Positions 1 through 7,431 are shown, counted from the first letter of the stretch. The stretch: 9,484 nt of DNA from Calditrichota bacterium (GCA_020057985.1 JAGVEU010000324.1:1-9484); one strand, 5' to 3'. Numbers and translations: made by a program. The notes: generated from the letters alone by a model not told the origin.

Positions 1-2771
1 ACACAATACTCGGTAACAAGATCGAGCCTTCCTTCCTTGAACCAAAGCAGCGATTGCAGCCCGTCTGCGGTTTTAGGGCAATCGAGAGTCGCTCGAGCCA
101 GAGAATCCAACTTCAAACGTAGCCCGCTTGACTCTTGAACTGCAATCAACAAATCCAACGAGGGCAATTGTCTGAGGTTTTCAAAGGTGTAGCCGCGCAG
201 AACTTCAAAATCGAAATGTTCCTGATTGTATCCGACGATCAAGTCGGCACGTTTAAGATGCTGAATGAACTCATCCACATGTGATTCATCGTAGGTAAAT
301 ATGCGGTTCTCCATACTGTCCCACACGACTCCCACAGCAACTCGCATCTGTCGAATATTTGACCAGCCTCCGACTTCTTCAGCAGACAATTGAGTCTCGA
401 TATCAAACACGATAATGCGTTTGTCTTCAGGTATTGAAGCAGGCGCATATACGGAAGCTGAGAGTTGCGTTTCGACTCTCGCGTCGCTGCAGGACTCAGC
501 GATCCTTGGCACTGGCACATCCTGTGACACGTTCAGCATTTCGTTTAGGAAAAAAATCGCCGCCTTCTTGTCGAGTGGTTTATTCCCTGAGCCGCACTTG
601 GGAGACTGAATGCAGGACGGACAACCGTCCTCGCAGGGGCAGCCTTCAATCAATTGCAGAGTACGAATAAGCAGTTCTTCGATCACCTCGAAGACATGTT
701 CAGCAATCCCCGCGCCACCGGGGTAGCCGTCATAGAGGAATATCGCGCCGCCGGAGAGTTGCTTGTGCCGAGTGAAACTGATTCCCCCCACATCATTGCG
801 ATCGCATAAGGCAAAGAGCGGGATTAGAGATATAGCTGCATGTTCAGTGGCATGAATACCACCCATGAAATGCTGATTCTCCTGTGCCATGCGGGTAGCC
901 ACTTCCTCAGAAATTTCGATCCACACACCATTAGTGACATAGCTTTGGGGCGGAAAATCAAGCGGTTCAACAGAGAGAAGCTCTTGAGAGAAAATCCGCC
1001 GTCGCTCATAGCTATGGTATGTTTCCGTAACCTTCACTTTGCCAAGATGAACTACGAAAGACCTGACCACTTTCTGTAGGCGGTCATCAATGATCTCCGT
1101 CTGCTTGTCTGAACGCACCATCGTATAGATCGCCGTTGAGATTGGCTTGACATGAACGCGCTTTTTTTCGAGATCGAGTGTCACCACGATGTACTGCTCA
1201 CCGCGATGCAAGTAGATCGCTCCTTCGTGACACTCTCGATAGACAGAAGCCCCCGATACCTCCCCAATTGGCTTTCTGGACTCATCAGTTACGATTTCAA
1301 ATGATCCCCCCACATTTCTGAGACTAACTGCCGCTTGGGGCCGCGGTTTCCCGGGGAACCACTGCTTTCCCGACGCGCTCTTGACAAGCTGTCCTTCGCG
1401 TTCCAGAGTGGCGATGACCTGTGCATAGCGCTCAACGTCAATGAACGGATCATCCTTCATCAGGGGAATTTCCGCCGCCGCCGAAGGCAAATGCGCGCGT
1501 AGCACTTCTTCATTGGCCTCATTGATAAGCGCCGATTCAAAAGACCTATTAAAGAGTTCGGATGGATTGGCAAGAAAGTAATGATCGAGCGCATCATAAC
1601 CGGCGACGAGGATCACTGCACTCTCGTCACCACGACGTCCGACTCTTCCGGCGCGCTGCCAAGTTGACATCATACTGCCGGGATAGCCGAGCAGAATGCA
1701 AAGATCAAGACCGCCAATATCAATTCCAAGTTCAAGCGCGCTTGTTGAGACTACTCCGCGCAGTTTACCCGTGAGGAGCTTTCGTTCAATCTCGCGTCGT
1801 TCGCTCGCAAGAAAACCGGCTCGGTAGGAACTCAGGTGTGGCGCAAGGTCGGGTCTCATGCTCGTCACTGTGCGAAAGATAACCTCCGTGCTGACACGCG
1901 CTTTAGTAAATACTATCGTCTTCAATCCGGCATCAAGGGCCTTAATGAAGAGCTTCGCAACAAAGCTGGTTGTGGACGAGTCCGAATTTGCAAGGATGAA
2001 GTGCCTCGCACCGGTAGGAGCGCCGGATTCGGAGATCATTGTAAACTTGCGACCGGTCAGTCTCTCAGCAAGTTCCAGCGGATTGGCAATTGTCGCCGAA
2101 AGGCAAATGAACTTGGGATCTGCGCCATAGTAGTTGCACAGGCGTGACAACCGCTTCAAGACCTGAAGAATATGAGAACCGAAAATGCCACGATAGGCAT
2201 GGAGTTCGTCAATCACAATAAACTTCAGACGTCGCAGTAGCTTTTCCCAACCCTGATGATAGGCAAGCATACCTTGATGCAGCATATCAGGGTTAGTAAT
2301 GAGCAGTTGCGGTGCTGAACGCTTGATTTTGGCTCGCAATGACTGCGGAGTATCGCCGTCGTAGATTTCAGCAGTCAGTGATAGTTTGCCTTCGAGTATC
2401 TCCTGCCACTTCTGAATCTTCTGATGCTGATCTTGCTCAAGCGCCTTCAGCGGAAAGAGTAGAATCGCGCTTGCCTGCGGATTGACGAACAAGGACTCAA
2501 CTATGGGCAGAAAGTAAGTTAGAGTCTTGCCGCTTGCCGTCGGAGTAACAACGACCACATTCTCGCCCTTCCGTACCGCCTCGATGGCCTGTGTCTGGTG
2601 AGAGTAGAGCTGCTCAACCCCGATTTGACGAAGGCCGGCACCAAGCGATTCGGGTAACGATGGTTCCAGCTTCCCGAACACAGCATCACGATGCGGAAGA
2701 AACTCGCGGTGTTTGAGGCATGCCGACAGTTCCCGATCTTGCTCAAGACTCTTCAGAAACTTGTGCACCAT
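1..2771 (-). CDS. MrfA/YprA-type DEAD/DEAH helicase fused to a DEDD exonuclease domain (partial, C-terminus beyond window)
   Basis: Open frame of 923 codons from an ATG at 2771, running off the left edge without a stop. Residues 76-83 TPTASGKT are Walker A (motif I), 188-191 DELH is motif II, 225-227 SAT is motif III and 372-380 QRAGRVGRR is motif VI, giving a complete SF2 helicase core to about residue 405. Residues 711-726 hold five cysteines (CPCEDGCPSCIQSPKC), the metal-binding signature of the DUF1998 domain of MrfA/YprA. From about 785 a DnaQ/RNase H-like fold begins: FDIET (D790, E792) is ExoI and GYNQEHFDFEVL (N849, D854) is ExoII. The sequence ends at TEYC, where ExoIII (Y-x3-D) would be expected. 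In Bacillus, MrfA and MrfB act together in mitomycin-C damage repair as separate proteins; the same role here is inference. The start is the first in-frame ATG downstream of the SDR stop and fits the family N-terminus. A GGGAG lies 13 nt upstream, too far for a good ribosome site, so coupling to the overlapping small ORF is likely. Confidence 0.93.
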   Translation of the reverse strand, partial: MVHKFLKSLEQDRELSACLKHREFLPHRDAVFGKLEPSLPESLGAGLRQIGVEQLYSHQTQAIEAVRKGENVVVVTPTASGKTLTYFLPIVESLFVNPQASAILLFPLKALEQDQHQKIQKWQEILEGKLSLTAEIYDGDTPQSLRAKIKRSAPQLLITNPDMLHQGMLAYHQGWEKLLRRLKFIVIDELHAYRGIFGSHILQVLKRLSRLCNYYGADPKFICLSATIANPLELAERLTGRKFTMISESGAPTGARHFILANSDSSTTSFVAKLFIKALDAGLKTIVFTKARVSTEVIFRTVTSMRPDLAPHLSSYRAGFLASERREIERKLLTGKLRGVVSTSALELGIDIGGLDLCILLGYPGSMMSTWQRAGRVGRRGDESAVILVAGYDALDHYFLANPSELFNRSFESALINEANEEVLRAHLPSAAAEIPLMKDDPFIDVERYAQVIATLEREGQLVKSASGKQWFPGKPRPQAAVSLRNVGGSFEIVTDESRKPIGEVSGASVYRECHEGAIYLHRGEQYIVVTLDLEKKRVHVKPISTAIYTMVRSDKQTEIIDDRLQKVVRSFVVHLGKVKVTETYHSYERRRIFSQELLSVEPLDFPPQSYVTNGVWIEISEEVATRMAQENQHFMGGIHATEHAAISLIPLFALCDRNDVGGISFTRHKQLSGGAIFLYDGYPGGAGIAEHVFEVIEELLIRTLQLIEGCPCEDGCPSCIQSPKCGSGNKPLDKKAAIFFLNEMLNVSQDVPVPRIAESCSDARVETQLSASVYAPASIPEDKRIIVFDIETQLSAEEVGGWSNIRQMRVAVGVVWDSMENRIFTYDESHVDEFIQHLKRADLIVGYNQEHFDFEVLRGYTFENLRQLPSLDLLIAVQESSGLRLKLDSLARATLDCPKTADGLQSLLWFKEGRLDLVTEYC

Positions 2772-2919
2772 TGTCCGGTGAAGGCTCCCAATCCTTCTTG
2801 TGTTTCTCGTGCCGACGGTAGTCTGTGCTCTTGGGTTCCACTTTCGGCGGTTTCTTGGGCAAAGGCAGGCGTCGCTTTGGTGGTCGAGGTTTTCTAGGAC
2901 GTGGGACGCTCACAGCCAT
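2743..2919 (-). CDS. Putative 58-residue basic, proline-rich small protein
   Basis: ATG at 2919 lies inside the end of the SDR gene (10-nt overlap) and the TGA at 2745-2743 lies 29 nt inside the helicase gene, so the ORF fills exactly the only sizeable gap in the operon. The product is low complexity: 16 Lys/Arg and 12 Pro in 58 residues, for example VPRPRKPRPPKRRLPLPKK near the N-terminus, then YRRHEKHKKDWEP and an acidic tail. It has no signal peptide or membrane segment and is probably disordered, which would suit a nucleic-acid-binding peptide, but I do not recognise the family. There is no convincing Shine-Dalgarno site, so translation would depend on coupling to termination of the SDR gene. 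It could be only a leader that sets helicase expression, or a chance ORF. The positional fit is the main argument for it. Confidence 0.45.
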   Translation of the reverse strand: MAVSVPRPRKPRPPKRRLPLPKKPPKVEPKSTDYRRHEKHKKDWEPSPDNGAQVSEES

Positions 2920-3893
2920 GCCGCTTGCTTGTAGAATTCATAGGTCTCAGTAAGCGTCTTTTCCACGTCGCACTTGCATTCAAATCTCCAAGCCTGACGA
3001 ATTTTCTCAGGCGAACAAATCCAACCTGCGCTCAGAATCTCCTTGATCTTGTCTCGACTGAGCAGTGCAGGTTTTCTACTGATCTTGGAGATAAGTTCAG
3101 CTACGGAACCTGCTATGGGAAGCAGACTCTTCGGTAAATTCAGAGGTCTAACCTTCCGATGTGCAAGTTGCGCGATAACCGAGGCGGCTCTGCTCCAAGT
3201 CAACGCCTCAGCGCTCGCAACAAAGTAGATCGCATTGTAGCCGTGATCTGTCTCGCCGGCTGATAGAAGCGCTTTTGCGAGATCATGAACACAAATAAAG
3301 CTATACTTCTGATCATTGTTGCCGAATGCAGGGTACAATCCCAGTCGAACAACACCGCGAAATAATGGCAAAAACTGTTCATCACGCGGCCCGATCACCG
3401 CCGGAGGGCGAAGAATTGCCCATTCCATGTTTCCGGACTCTTGCTGAACTCGGACTTCTCCTTCGAGCTTGCTGCGGCCATAGTCTGTAAGAGGGTTGGG
3501 CGTATCCTCCTCATCTGAGGCGATCTTACCGATTGCAGAGCCGGCTGCAGCTTGTGAAGAGCAATAGACGAAACGTCGCACATTGGCCGAACGAGACGCC
3601 GCAATCAACGCCGACGTCGCACCGGAGTTCACACGATAGTACTCGGAGCGGTCAATGGACTTTGTAAGACCAGCGCAGTGCACAACCACGGCACATCCAT
3701 CTGTGGCAGCGCAAAGTGAATCTGAATTCGAGAGAGAGCCGTGCGCGATCTCAATATCGAGACCTTTCAGCCATTTCAACCGGTTAGGATCTCTGACAAG
3801 CGCGCGTACTCTCCAACCGGCTGCGGTATAAGCCTCAACTACATGGCTGCCCACAAAACCAGTACCGCCTGTGATCAACACACGACGTGTCAT
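2910..3893 (-). CDS. NAD(P)-dependent epimerase/dehydratase family protein (extended SDR)
   Basis: 327 residues with a Rossmann fold at the N-terminus: GGTGFVGSH at 9-17 is the nucleotide-binding glycine motif. Other extended-SDR landmarks are VHCAG (71-75), the serine of VYCSS (109-113), the catalytic pair Y138 and K142 in YGRSK, and RPPAVIGP (162-169). Length and motifs match the group containing sugar-nucleotide epimerases, 3-beta-hydroxysteroid dehydrogenase-like and dihydroflavonol-reductase-like enzymes. The substrate cannot be read from the sequence. The protein is cytosolic with no signal peptide. The start overlaps the thioesterase stop as ATGA, and its end overlaps the small ORF, so it sits inside the operon. 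Two glycosyltransferases upstream would allow a sugar-nucleotide role; accA and the thioesterase next door would allow a lipid role. The choice stays open. Confidence 0.88.
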   Translation of the reverse strand: MTRRVLITGGTGFVGSHVVEAYTAAGWRVRALVRDPNRLKWLKGLDIEIAHGSLSNSDSLCAATDGCAVVVHCAGLTKSIDRSEYYRVNSGATSALIAASRSANVRRFVYCSSQAAAGSAIGKIASDEEDTPNPLTDYGRSKLEGEVRVQQESGNMEWAILRPPAVIGPRDEQFLPLFRGVVRLGLYPAFGNNDQKYSFICVHDLAKALLSAGETDHGYNAIYFVASAEALTWSRAASVIAQLAHRKVRPLNLPKSLLPIAGSVAELISKISRKPALLSRDKIKEILSAGWICSPEKIRQAWRFECKCDVEKTLTETYEFYKQAAWL

Positions 3894-4327
3894 TGCCCGA
3901 CCTTATTGCGAAGGTCTTCAGGAATTGGCATCAGTTTGCCATCCGCCGAGACAAAGCAATGTTCCGTGAATCCTCGAGCAATCGTCTGACCCTCATCTGC
4001 ATGAGTAATTTCATAGTCAAACCTCAGCCGGTACATAGAAGGGAGGCTGAGGTGCGAAGTAATTTCCAGACGATCATCGTAACGTGCACCGCTAATATAA
4101 CGACAACCGGTCTGCACAACCGGTAGCCTCAATCCATCCTTCTCAATGTCGCGGTAGGGTCGCCAGATGTTTCGGATCAGCTCAGTTCGTCCCACCTCGA
4201 AATAGGAAAAGTAGTTTGCATAGTACACCCAGCCCATTGCGTCCGTTTCCGCATACCGTACTCGAATCGCTGTAGTGTATGTAATACGCGGCGCATCACT
4301 TTTCCAGCCAGAATCCGATTTTCTCAT
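3890..4327 (-). CDS. Acyl-CoA thioesterase, hotdog fold (YbgC/4HBT family)
   Basis: 145 residues, the normal length for a single hotdog domain. The family signature RYAETDAMGWVYYANYFSYF starts at residue 24. D29, in the ETDAMG segment, corresponds to the catalytic aspartate of 4-hydroxybenzoyl-CoA thioesterase and YbgC. It would hydrolyse acyl-CoA thioesters in the cytosol as an oligomer; the acyl chain preference is unknown. The ATG at 4327 lies 32 nt inside accA. No later ATG or GTG occurs in frame before the domain, so the overlap appears real, and only a weak GGAAA precedes it. The roughly 18 residues before the hotdog core are variable. Position directly after accA suggests a link to acyl-CoA or fatty-acid metabolism, although YbgC homologues elsewhere sit with tol-pal genes, which are absent here. 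Confidence 0.9.
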   Translation of the reverse strand: MRKSDSGWKSDAPRITYTTAIRVRYAETDAMGWVYYANYFSYFEVGRTELIRNIWRPYRDIEKDGLRLPVVQTGCRYISGARYDDRLEITSHLSLPSMYRLRFDYEITHADEGQTIARGFTEHCFVSADGKLMPIPEDLRNKVGQ

Positions 4328-5336
4328 ATTTCCGGTGTCGTTCGGCCAACAGCTTCTGTGTCTTAATCGTCTTCAGTCGTGAAAGTGACTCGGTTATTGT
4401 CTGTTTCAGTCGGGATGCAATCAACTCGTAATCCGTGTGAGCGCCGCCGAGAGGCTCTTCGATAATTCCGTTGATTATTCCCAGCTCCAATAGATCCGGC
4501 GCTGTGAGTTTCAGCGCGTCTGCTGCTACCTCAGCTTCAGCGGAGCTGCGATAAAGAATAGATGCGCAACCTTCCGGCGAGATCACCGAATAAATCGAGT
4601 ACTCTAACATGTGGATTTCATCGGCAATCGAAATGGCAAGCGCGCCGCCGGAGCCCCCTTCGCCAATGACGACGCTCAACACAGGCACAGGAAGCATCGC
4701 CATTTCATAAAGACTTCGCGCAATCGCCTCCGCCTGACCACGCTCCTCCGCTCCGAGGCCGGGATATGCGCCCGGTGTGTCAATGAACGTGATAATAGGC
4801 CGGTTGAATTTTGCAGCGAGTTTCATCAGACGAACGGACTTGCGATAGCCCTCGGGATTGGCCATCGCGAAATTGCGGAAGAGATTGTCTTTTGTACCTC
4901 TCCCTTTCTGATGGCCGATCACCATGACCTTTTCGCCAGAGATTTCCGCCATGCCCGCCACAATCGCATGATCATCTGCAAACCCGCGATCGCCGTGCAG
5001 TTCAAGCCACGAATCACAGATCCGCTGAATGTAGTCCAGAGTATATGGCCGACGCGGGTGACGTGCCATCTGCACTTTCTGCCACGGCGAGAGCTTGCGA
5101 TAGATCTCCTGCCTCATGCGCGCGGCCTTTTTCTCCATCCGGTCAATCTCGACCGCCAGACTCTTCATTTCCGGCTTGATCGCAAGCACTCTCATTTCAG
5201 CGATTTTTCGTTCCAGTTCCGCAACCGGTTTCTCAAAATCCAGAACGAAGCTGTCGGCGAATGCGCTACGCGGAGTTGAGGATGAAACGCCCTCAGTTCC
5301 GGAGAGACTTCTTGCTTCAGCAGAATTCAGCGCCAT
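4296..5336 (-). CDS. accA: Acetyl-CoA carboxylase carboxyltransferase subunit alpha
   Basis: 346 residues. AccA with AccD transfers the carboxyl group from carboxybiotin to acetyl-CoA, making malonyl-CoA for fatty-acid synthesis. Recognisable AccA segments are LDFEKPVAELE (32-42), SPWQKVQMARHPRRPYTLDY (83-102), LHGDRGFADD (113-122), GHQKGRGTKDN (141-151), FAMANPEGYRK (156-166), FIDTPGAYPG (184-193) and GEGGSGGALAI (225-235). The last two belong to the crotonase-like active-site region with oxyanion-hole glycines. The start is fixed by a perfect AGGAGGT site six bases upstream. Compared with E. coli AccA the protein has about 26 extra N-terminal residues rich in Ser, Thr and Ala. accD is not in the window. 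The gene follows a 37-nt gap after the second glycosyltransferase and overlaps the thioesterase by 32 nt. Confidence 0.97.
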   Translation of the reverse strand: MALNSAEARSLSGTEGVSSSTPRSAFADSFVLDFEKPVAELERKIAEMRVLAIKPEMKSLAVEIDRMEKKAARMRQEIYRKLSPWQKVQMARHPRRPYTLDYIQRICDSWLELHGDRGFADDHAIVAGMAEISGEKVMVIGHQKGRGTKDNLFRNFAMANPEGYRKSVRLMKLAAKFNRPIITFIDTPGAYPGLGAEERGQAEAIARSLYEMAMLPVPVLSVVIGEGGSGGALAISIADEIHMLEYSIYSVISPEGCASILYRSSAEAEVAADALKLTAPDLLELGIINGIIEEPLGGAHTDYELIASRLKQTITESLSRLKTIKTQKLLAERHRKYEKIGFWLEK

Positions 5337-5342
5337 AAATAC

Positions 5343-5349
5343 ACCTCCT
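5343..5349 (-). promoter_or_regulatory. Strong ribosome binding site of accA
   Basis: The minus strand reads AGGAGGT followed by GTATTT and then ATG. This full anti-Shine-Dalgarno match with six-base spacing fixes the accA start and so supports the extended N-terminus. It is the strongest ribosome site in the operon. Most other internal genes rely on overlaps instead. Confidence 0.85.
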
Positions 5350-5373
5350 GTTGCGAAAAAGAGACATCACAAA

Positions 5374-6255
5374 TCAGCCCCGTGCTCGCGCCTCACTTCG
5401 ATAGCGGCGGCTGCAGAATTCGCAGACGCTCACTGCTGTTTTCATCAGCGAGAGCGAGACCGGTGAATACTGTGACTTCAGACGCTTGTCAATAAACGTC
5501 TTCATCGCTCGGTAAAATTCCTTGCGGGCGCGAGAGTTTGCGTAGGACATGCTGGCGCCCTTGACGTGCTGTATCTGCGCTGAAGGCACATACCATATCT
5601 CATGGCCGGTATGTTTCAGCTTCCAGCATAGGTCAATATCCTCACCAAACAGAAAATACTCAGGATCGAATCCGCCGACTGCTTGAAAAACCTCCCGCCT
5701 CACTAATATGCAAGCACCACTTAGTACGTCTGTCATCACTTCAAGATCCGGCGACAAACCGCGCTTCTGATAGCTTCCAAGCAATTGGCTGCGGGGGAAA
5801 AGACGGTCAAGGCCAAAGATCCGCGCTAAGGAGTTCATTGGCGTGGGAAAGCCCCGCCGCGCCGAAAACTCAAACTTTCCATTTGGATACATGATCTTGG
5901 GACCACACACCGCGGCCTGCGGACGATGGTCCAGAAACGCAGAGAGTTCGCTTAGTGCACGCCGGTCAAGAACCGTGTCGGGGTTCAGGATAAGCAGATA
6001 GTCTCCAGTTGCATGCGTCGCACCGGCATTGACCGCGCTTCCGAATCCATTGTTCTCGCCATTTTCGATTAGAGTCACCGTGGGGAAATTCTTGCGCACC
6101 AGATCAACTGTTCCGTCACCGGATGCATTGTCCACAACGATTAGCTCGTGAACAAGGGCCTCTTCTGATTCAAGGAGACTCCGCAGGCAGCCGCCTATGT
6201 GTTGGAGCGAGTGAAAGCTTACGATGACCGTCGAAATTCGAGATTTCGATTGCAT
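5374..6255 (-). CDS. Family 2 glycosyltransferase, rhamnosyltransferase-like (WbbL/RfbF type)
   Basis: 293 residues, GT-A fold. STVIVSFHS (8-16) starts the nucleotide-binding domain, VVDNASGDGT (40-49) carries the first conserved aspartate, GENNGFGSAVNAG (66-78) is typical of this subgroup, and NPDT (91-94) takes the place of the metal-binding DxD. GEDIDLCWKLKHTG (204-217) is the acceptor-side ED motif, with H230 downstream. The layout matches transferases that extend O-antigen, capsule or exopolysaccharide chains from nucleotide sugars. There is no transmembrane segment; the C-terminus is basic and could touch the membrane surface. Its ATG follows the TAG of the previous gene with no gap, and no clear ribosome site is present, so translational coupling is expected. 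Sugar donor and acceptor cannot be told from sequence. Confidence 0.9.
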   Translation of the reverse strand: MQSKSRISTVIVSFHSLQHIGGCLRSLLESEEALVHELIVVDNASGDGTVDLVRKNFPTVTLIENGENNGFGSAVNAGATHATGDYLLILNPDTVLDRRALSELSAFLDHRPQAAVCGPKIMYPNGKFEFSARRGFPTPMNSLARIFGLDRLFPRSQLLGSYQKRGLSPDLEVMTDVLSGACILVRREVFQAVGGFDPEYFLFGEDIDLCWKLKHTGHEIWYVPSAQIQHVKGASMSYANSRARKEFYRAMKTFIDKRLKSQYSPVSLSLMKTAVSVCEFCSRRYRSEARARG

Positions 6256-6969
6256 CTACGCCCGGCCAAACATGGATTTCAAGCGCAGTTTCCAGACCAT
6301 TAGCACGGCTTCTCGTACGATAGCCTTAGACATCTTCGATTTTCCGACCCTCCGGTCAACAAAAATAATCGGAATCTCCTTGTAGCGGAATCCCTTCCGC
6401 CAGGCCTTGAAGTTCATCTCGATCTGGAAACTATAGCCTCCGGATTTCACTTGATCCAGATCAATCGCCTTCAGGACCTCGATGCGAAAGCACTTGAATC
6501 CGCCCGTCGGGTCCTTGATTGGCATCCCAGTGACGAACCGCGTGTACTTGGAAGCGAAGTAGCTCAACATGAGTCGTCTCAGCGGCCAATTAACAACGGA
6601 AATCCCGTTTACGTATCTGGAGCCGAGCACAAAGTCATAATCTTTGATCTGCTCAACAAAGTTTCGCAGTTCAGCAGGGTCATGCGAAAAATCCGCGTCC
6701 ATCTCGAATACAGTCTCATAGCCTTCGACAATGGCGTATTTGAATCCTGCAACGTAGGCAGTGCCGAGTCCGAGTTTTCCGCTTCGTACGATCAGTCTGA
6801 GTCTCGGTTCAGATTGTTGTCGCTCGCGCACTCGACTGGCCGTACCGTCCGGAGAATTGTCGTCAACAATTAACACATCAAGTCCAAGATTCTGGGCAAA
6901 GATCGCATCAAGAATCGCGTCTATTGTCTCGCGTTCATTATAGGTAGGAATGACAACGAGACCCTTCAC
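6256..6969 (-). CDS. Polyprenol monophosphomannose synthase (DPM1-like GT2)
   Basis: 237 residues, close to soluble DPM1 enzymes, which transfer mannose from GDP-mannose to a polyprenyl phosphate at the cytosolic membrane face. Motifs in order: VVIPTYNERETID (5-17), VDDNSPDGT (35-43), GLGTAYVAGF (67-76), the metal-binding DADFSHDP (91-98), GSRYVNG (116-122), DPTGGFKCF (153-161) and FVDRRVGKSKMS (203-214). It lacks the C-terminal membrane domain of GtrB or ArnC-like relatives, which argues for the DPM1 branch, though glucose as donor sugar cannot be excluded. The GTG start overlaps the purE stop as GTGA, with AGAGG nine bases upstream. The lipid-linked sugar it would make is the known donor for GT-C enzymes such as the DUF2723 protein at the right end of the window. 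Confidence 0.92.
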   Translation of the reverse strand: MKGLVVIPTYNERETIDAILDAIFAQNLGLDVLIVDDNSPDGTASRVRERQQSEPRLRLIVRSGKLGLGTAYVAGFKYAIVEGYETVFEMDADFSHDPAELRNFVEQIKDYDFVLGSRYVNGISVVNWPLRRLMLSYFASKYTRFVTGMPIKDPTGGFKCFRIEVLKAIDLDQVKSGGYSFQIEMNFKAWRKGFRYKEIPIIFVDRRVGKSKMSKAIVREAVLMVWKLRLKSMFGRA

Positions 6970-7424
6970 AGACGCGAACCTCTTGCCTTGAACTCGCGGA
7001 TCTTGTGGCCGATCTCAGGCTCCTTGCGAGCAATAATCTGCGCAGCAAGTACAAGTGCGTTACGAGCGCCAACCTTACCAATAGCAACAGTGGCAACCGG
7101 CACGCCAGTCGGCATCTGCACTGTGGACAGAAGAGCATCGAGGCCGTTGAGTTCGGAGTTGGGAAGCGGAACTCCAATCACCGGTAGAATGGATTGAGCG
7201 GCACATGCGCCTGCCAGATGCGCAGCCATTCCTGCGGCTGCAATAATAACATCGGTTCCTTCTTCCTCTGCCCGTGCCACTCGAATACGAAGCTTATCGG
7301 GATCGCGATGCGCAGAGATGACTTCAAGTTCAAAGTCCAGTCCAAAGTAATTGGCATACTGAGCCGCGTCGTCGAAAAAAACACGGTCTGAGTTTGAGCC
7401 GATCAAAATGAGTACCTTAGCCAA
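6966..7424 (-). CDS. purE: 5-(carboxyamino)imidazole ribonucleotide mutase
   Basis: 152 residues. Class I PurE converts N5-CAIR to CAIR in purine biosynthesis. GSNSD (9-13) and SAHRDPD (37-43) bind the substrate phosphate and base, H39 is the conserved histidine, AGMAAHLAG (64-72) and LPVIGVPLPNSELNGLDALL (80-99) form the active-site core, and VQMPTGVPVATVAIG (102-116) completes the signature. The start is TTG at 7424, supported by GGGAG seven bases upstream. An ATG lies between them out of frame and opens only a four-codon reading frame ending at TAA, and it abuts the ribosome site too closely to be used well. purK, the usual partner, is not adjacent: the next gene is a glycosyltransferase overlapping by four bases. 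This is the first gene of the long operon. Confidence 0.96.
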   Translation of the reverse strand: MAKVLILIGSNSDRVFFDDAAQYANYFGLDFELEVISAHRDPDKLRIRVARAEEEGTDVIIAAAGMAAHLAGACAAQSILPVIGVPLPNSELNGLDALLSTVQMPTGVPVATVAIGKVGARNALVLAAQIIARKEPEIGHKIREFKARGSRL

Positions 7425-7431
7425 TAGGCAT

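Noticed and set aside
1159..1170. dnaX-like slippery heptamer (A AAA AAG in frame) in the helicase gene, residues 535-537
   Set aside because: The -1 product would end in about 35 codons within a domain, Glu-Lys-Lys is a common coding triplet series, and I see no obvious stimulatory hairpin or upstream ribosome-like site.
1..2771. Frameshifted or pseudogenised helicase, since no complete ORF closes in this region
   Set aside because: Hand translation gives 923 codons without interruption; the stop is simply beyond the left edge.
4611..5279. 222-residue plus-strand open frame opposite accA
   Set aside because: It is the mirror of a highly conserved gene, its composition is rich in His and Arg with no recognisable domain, and it has no supporting ribosome site.
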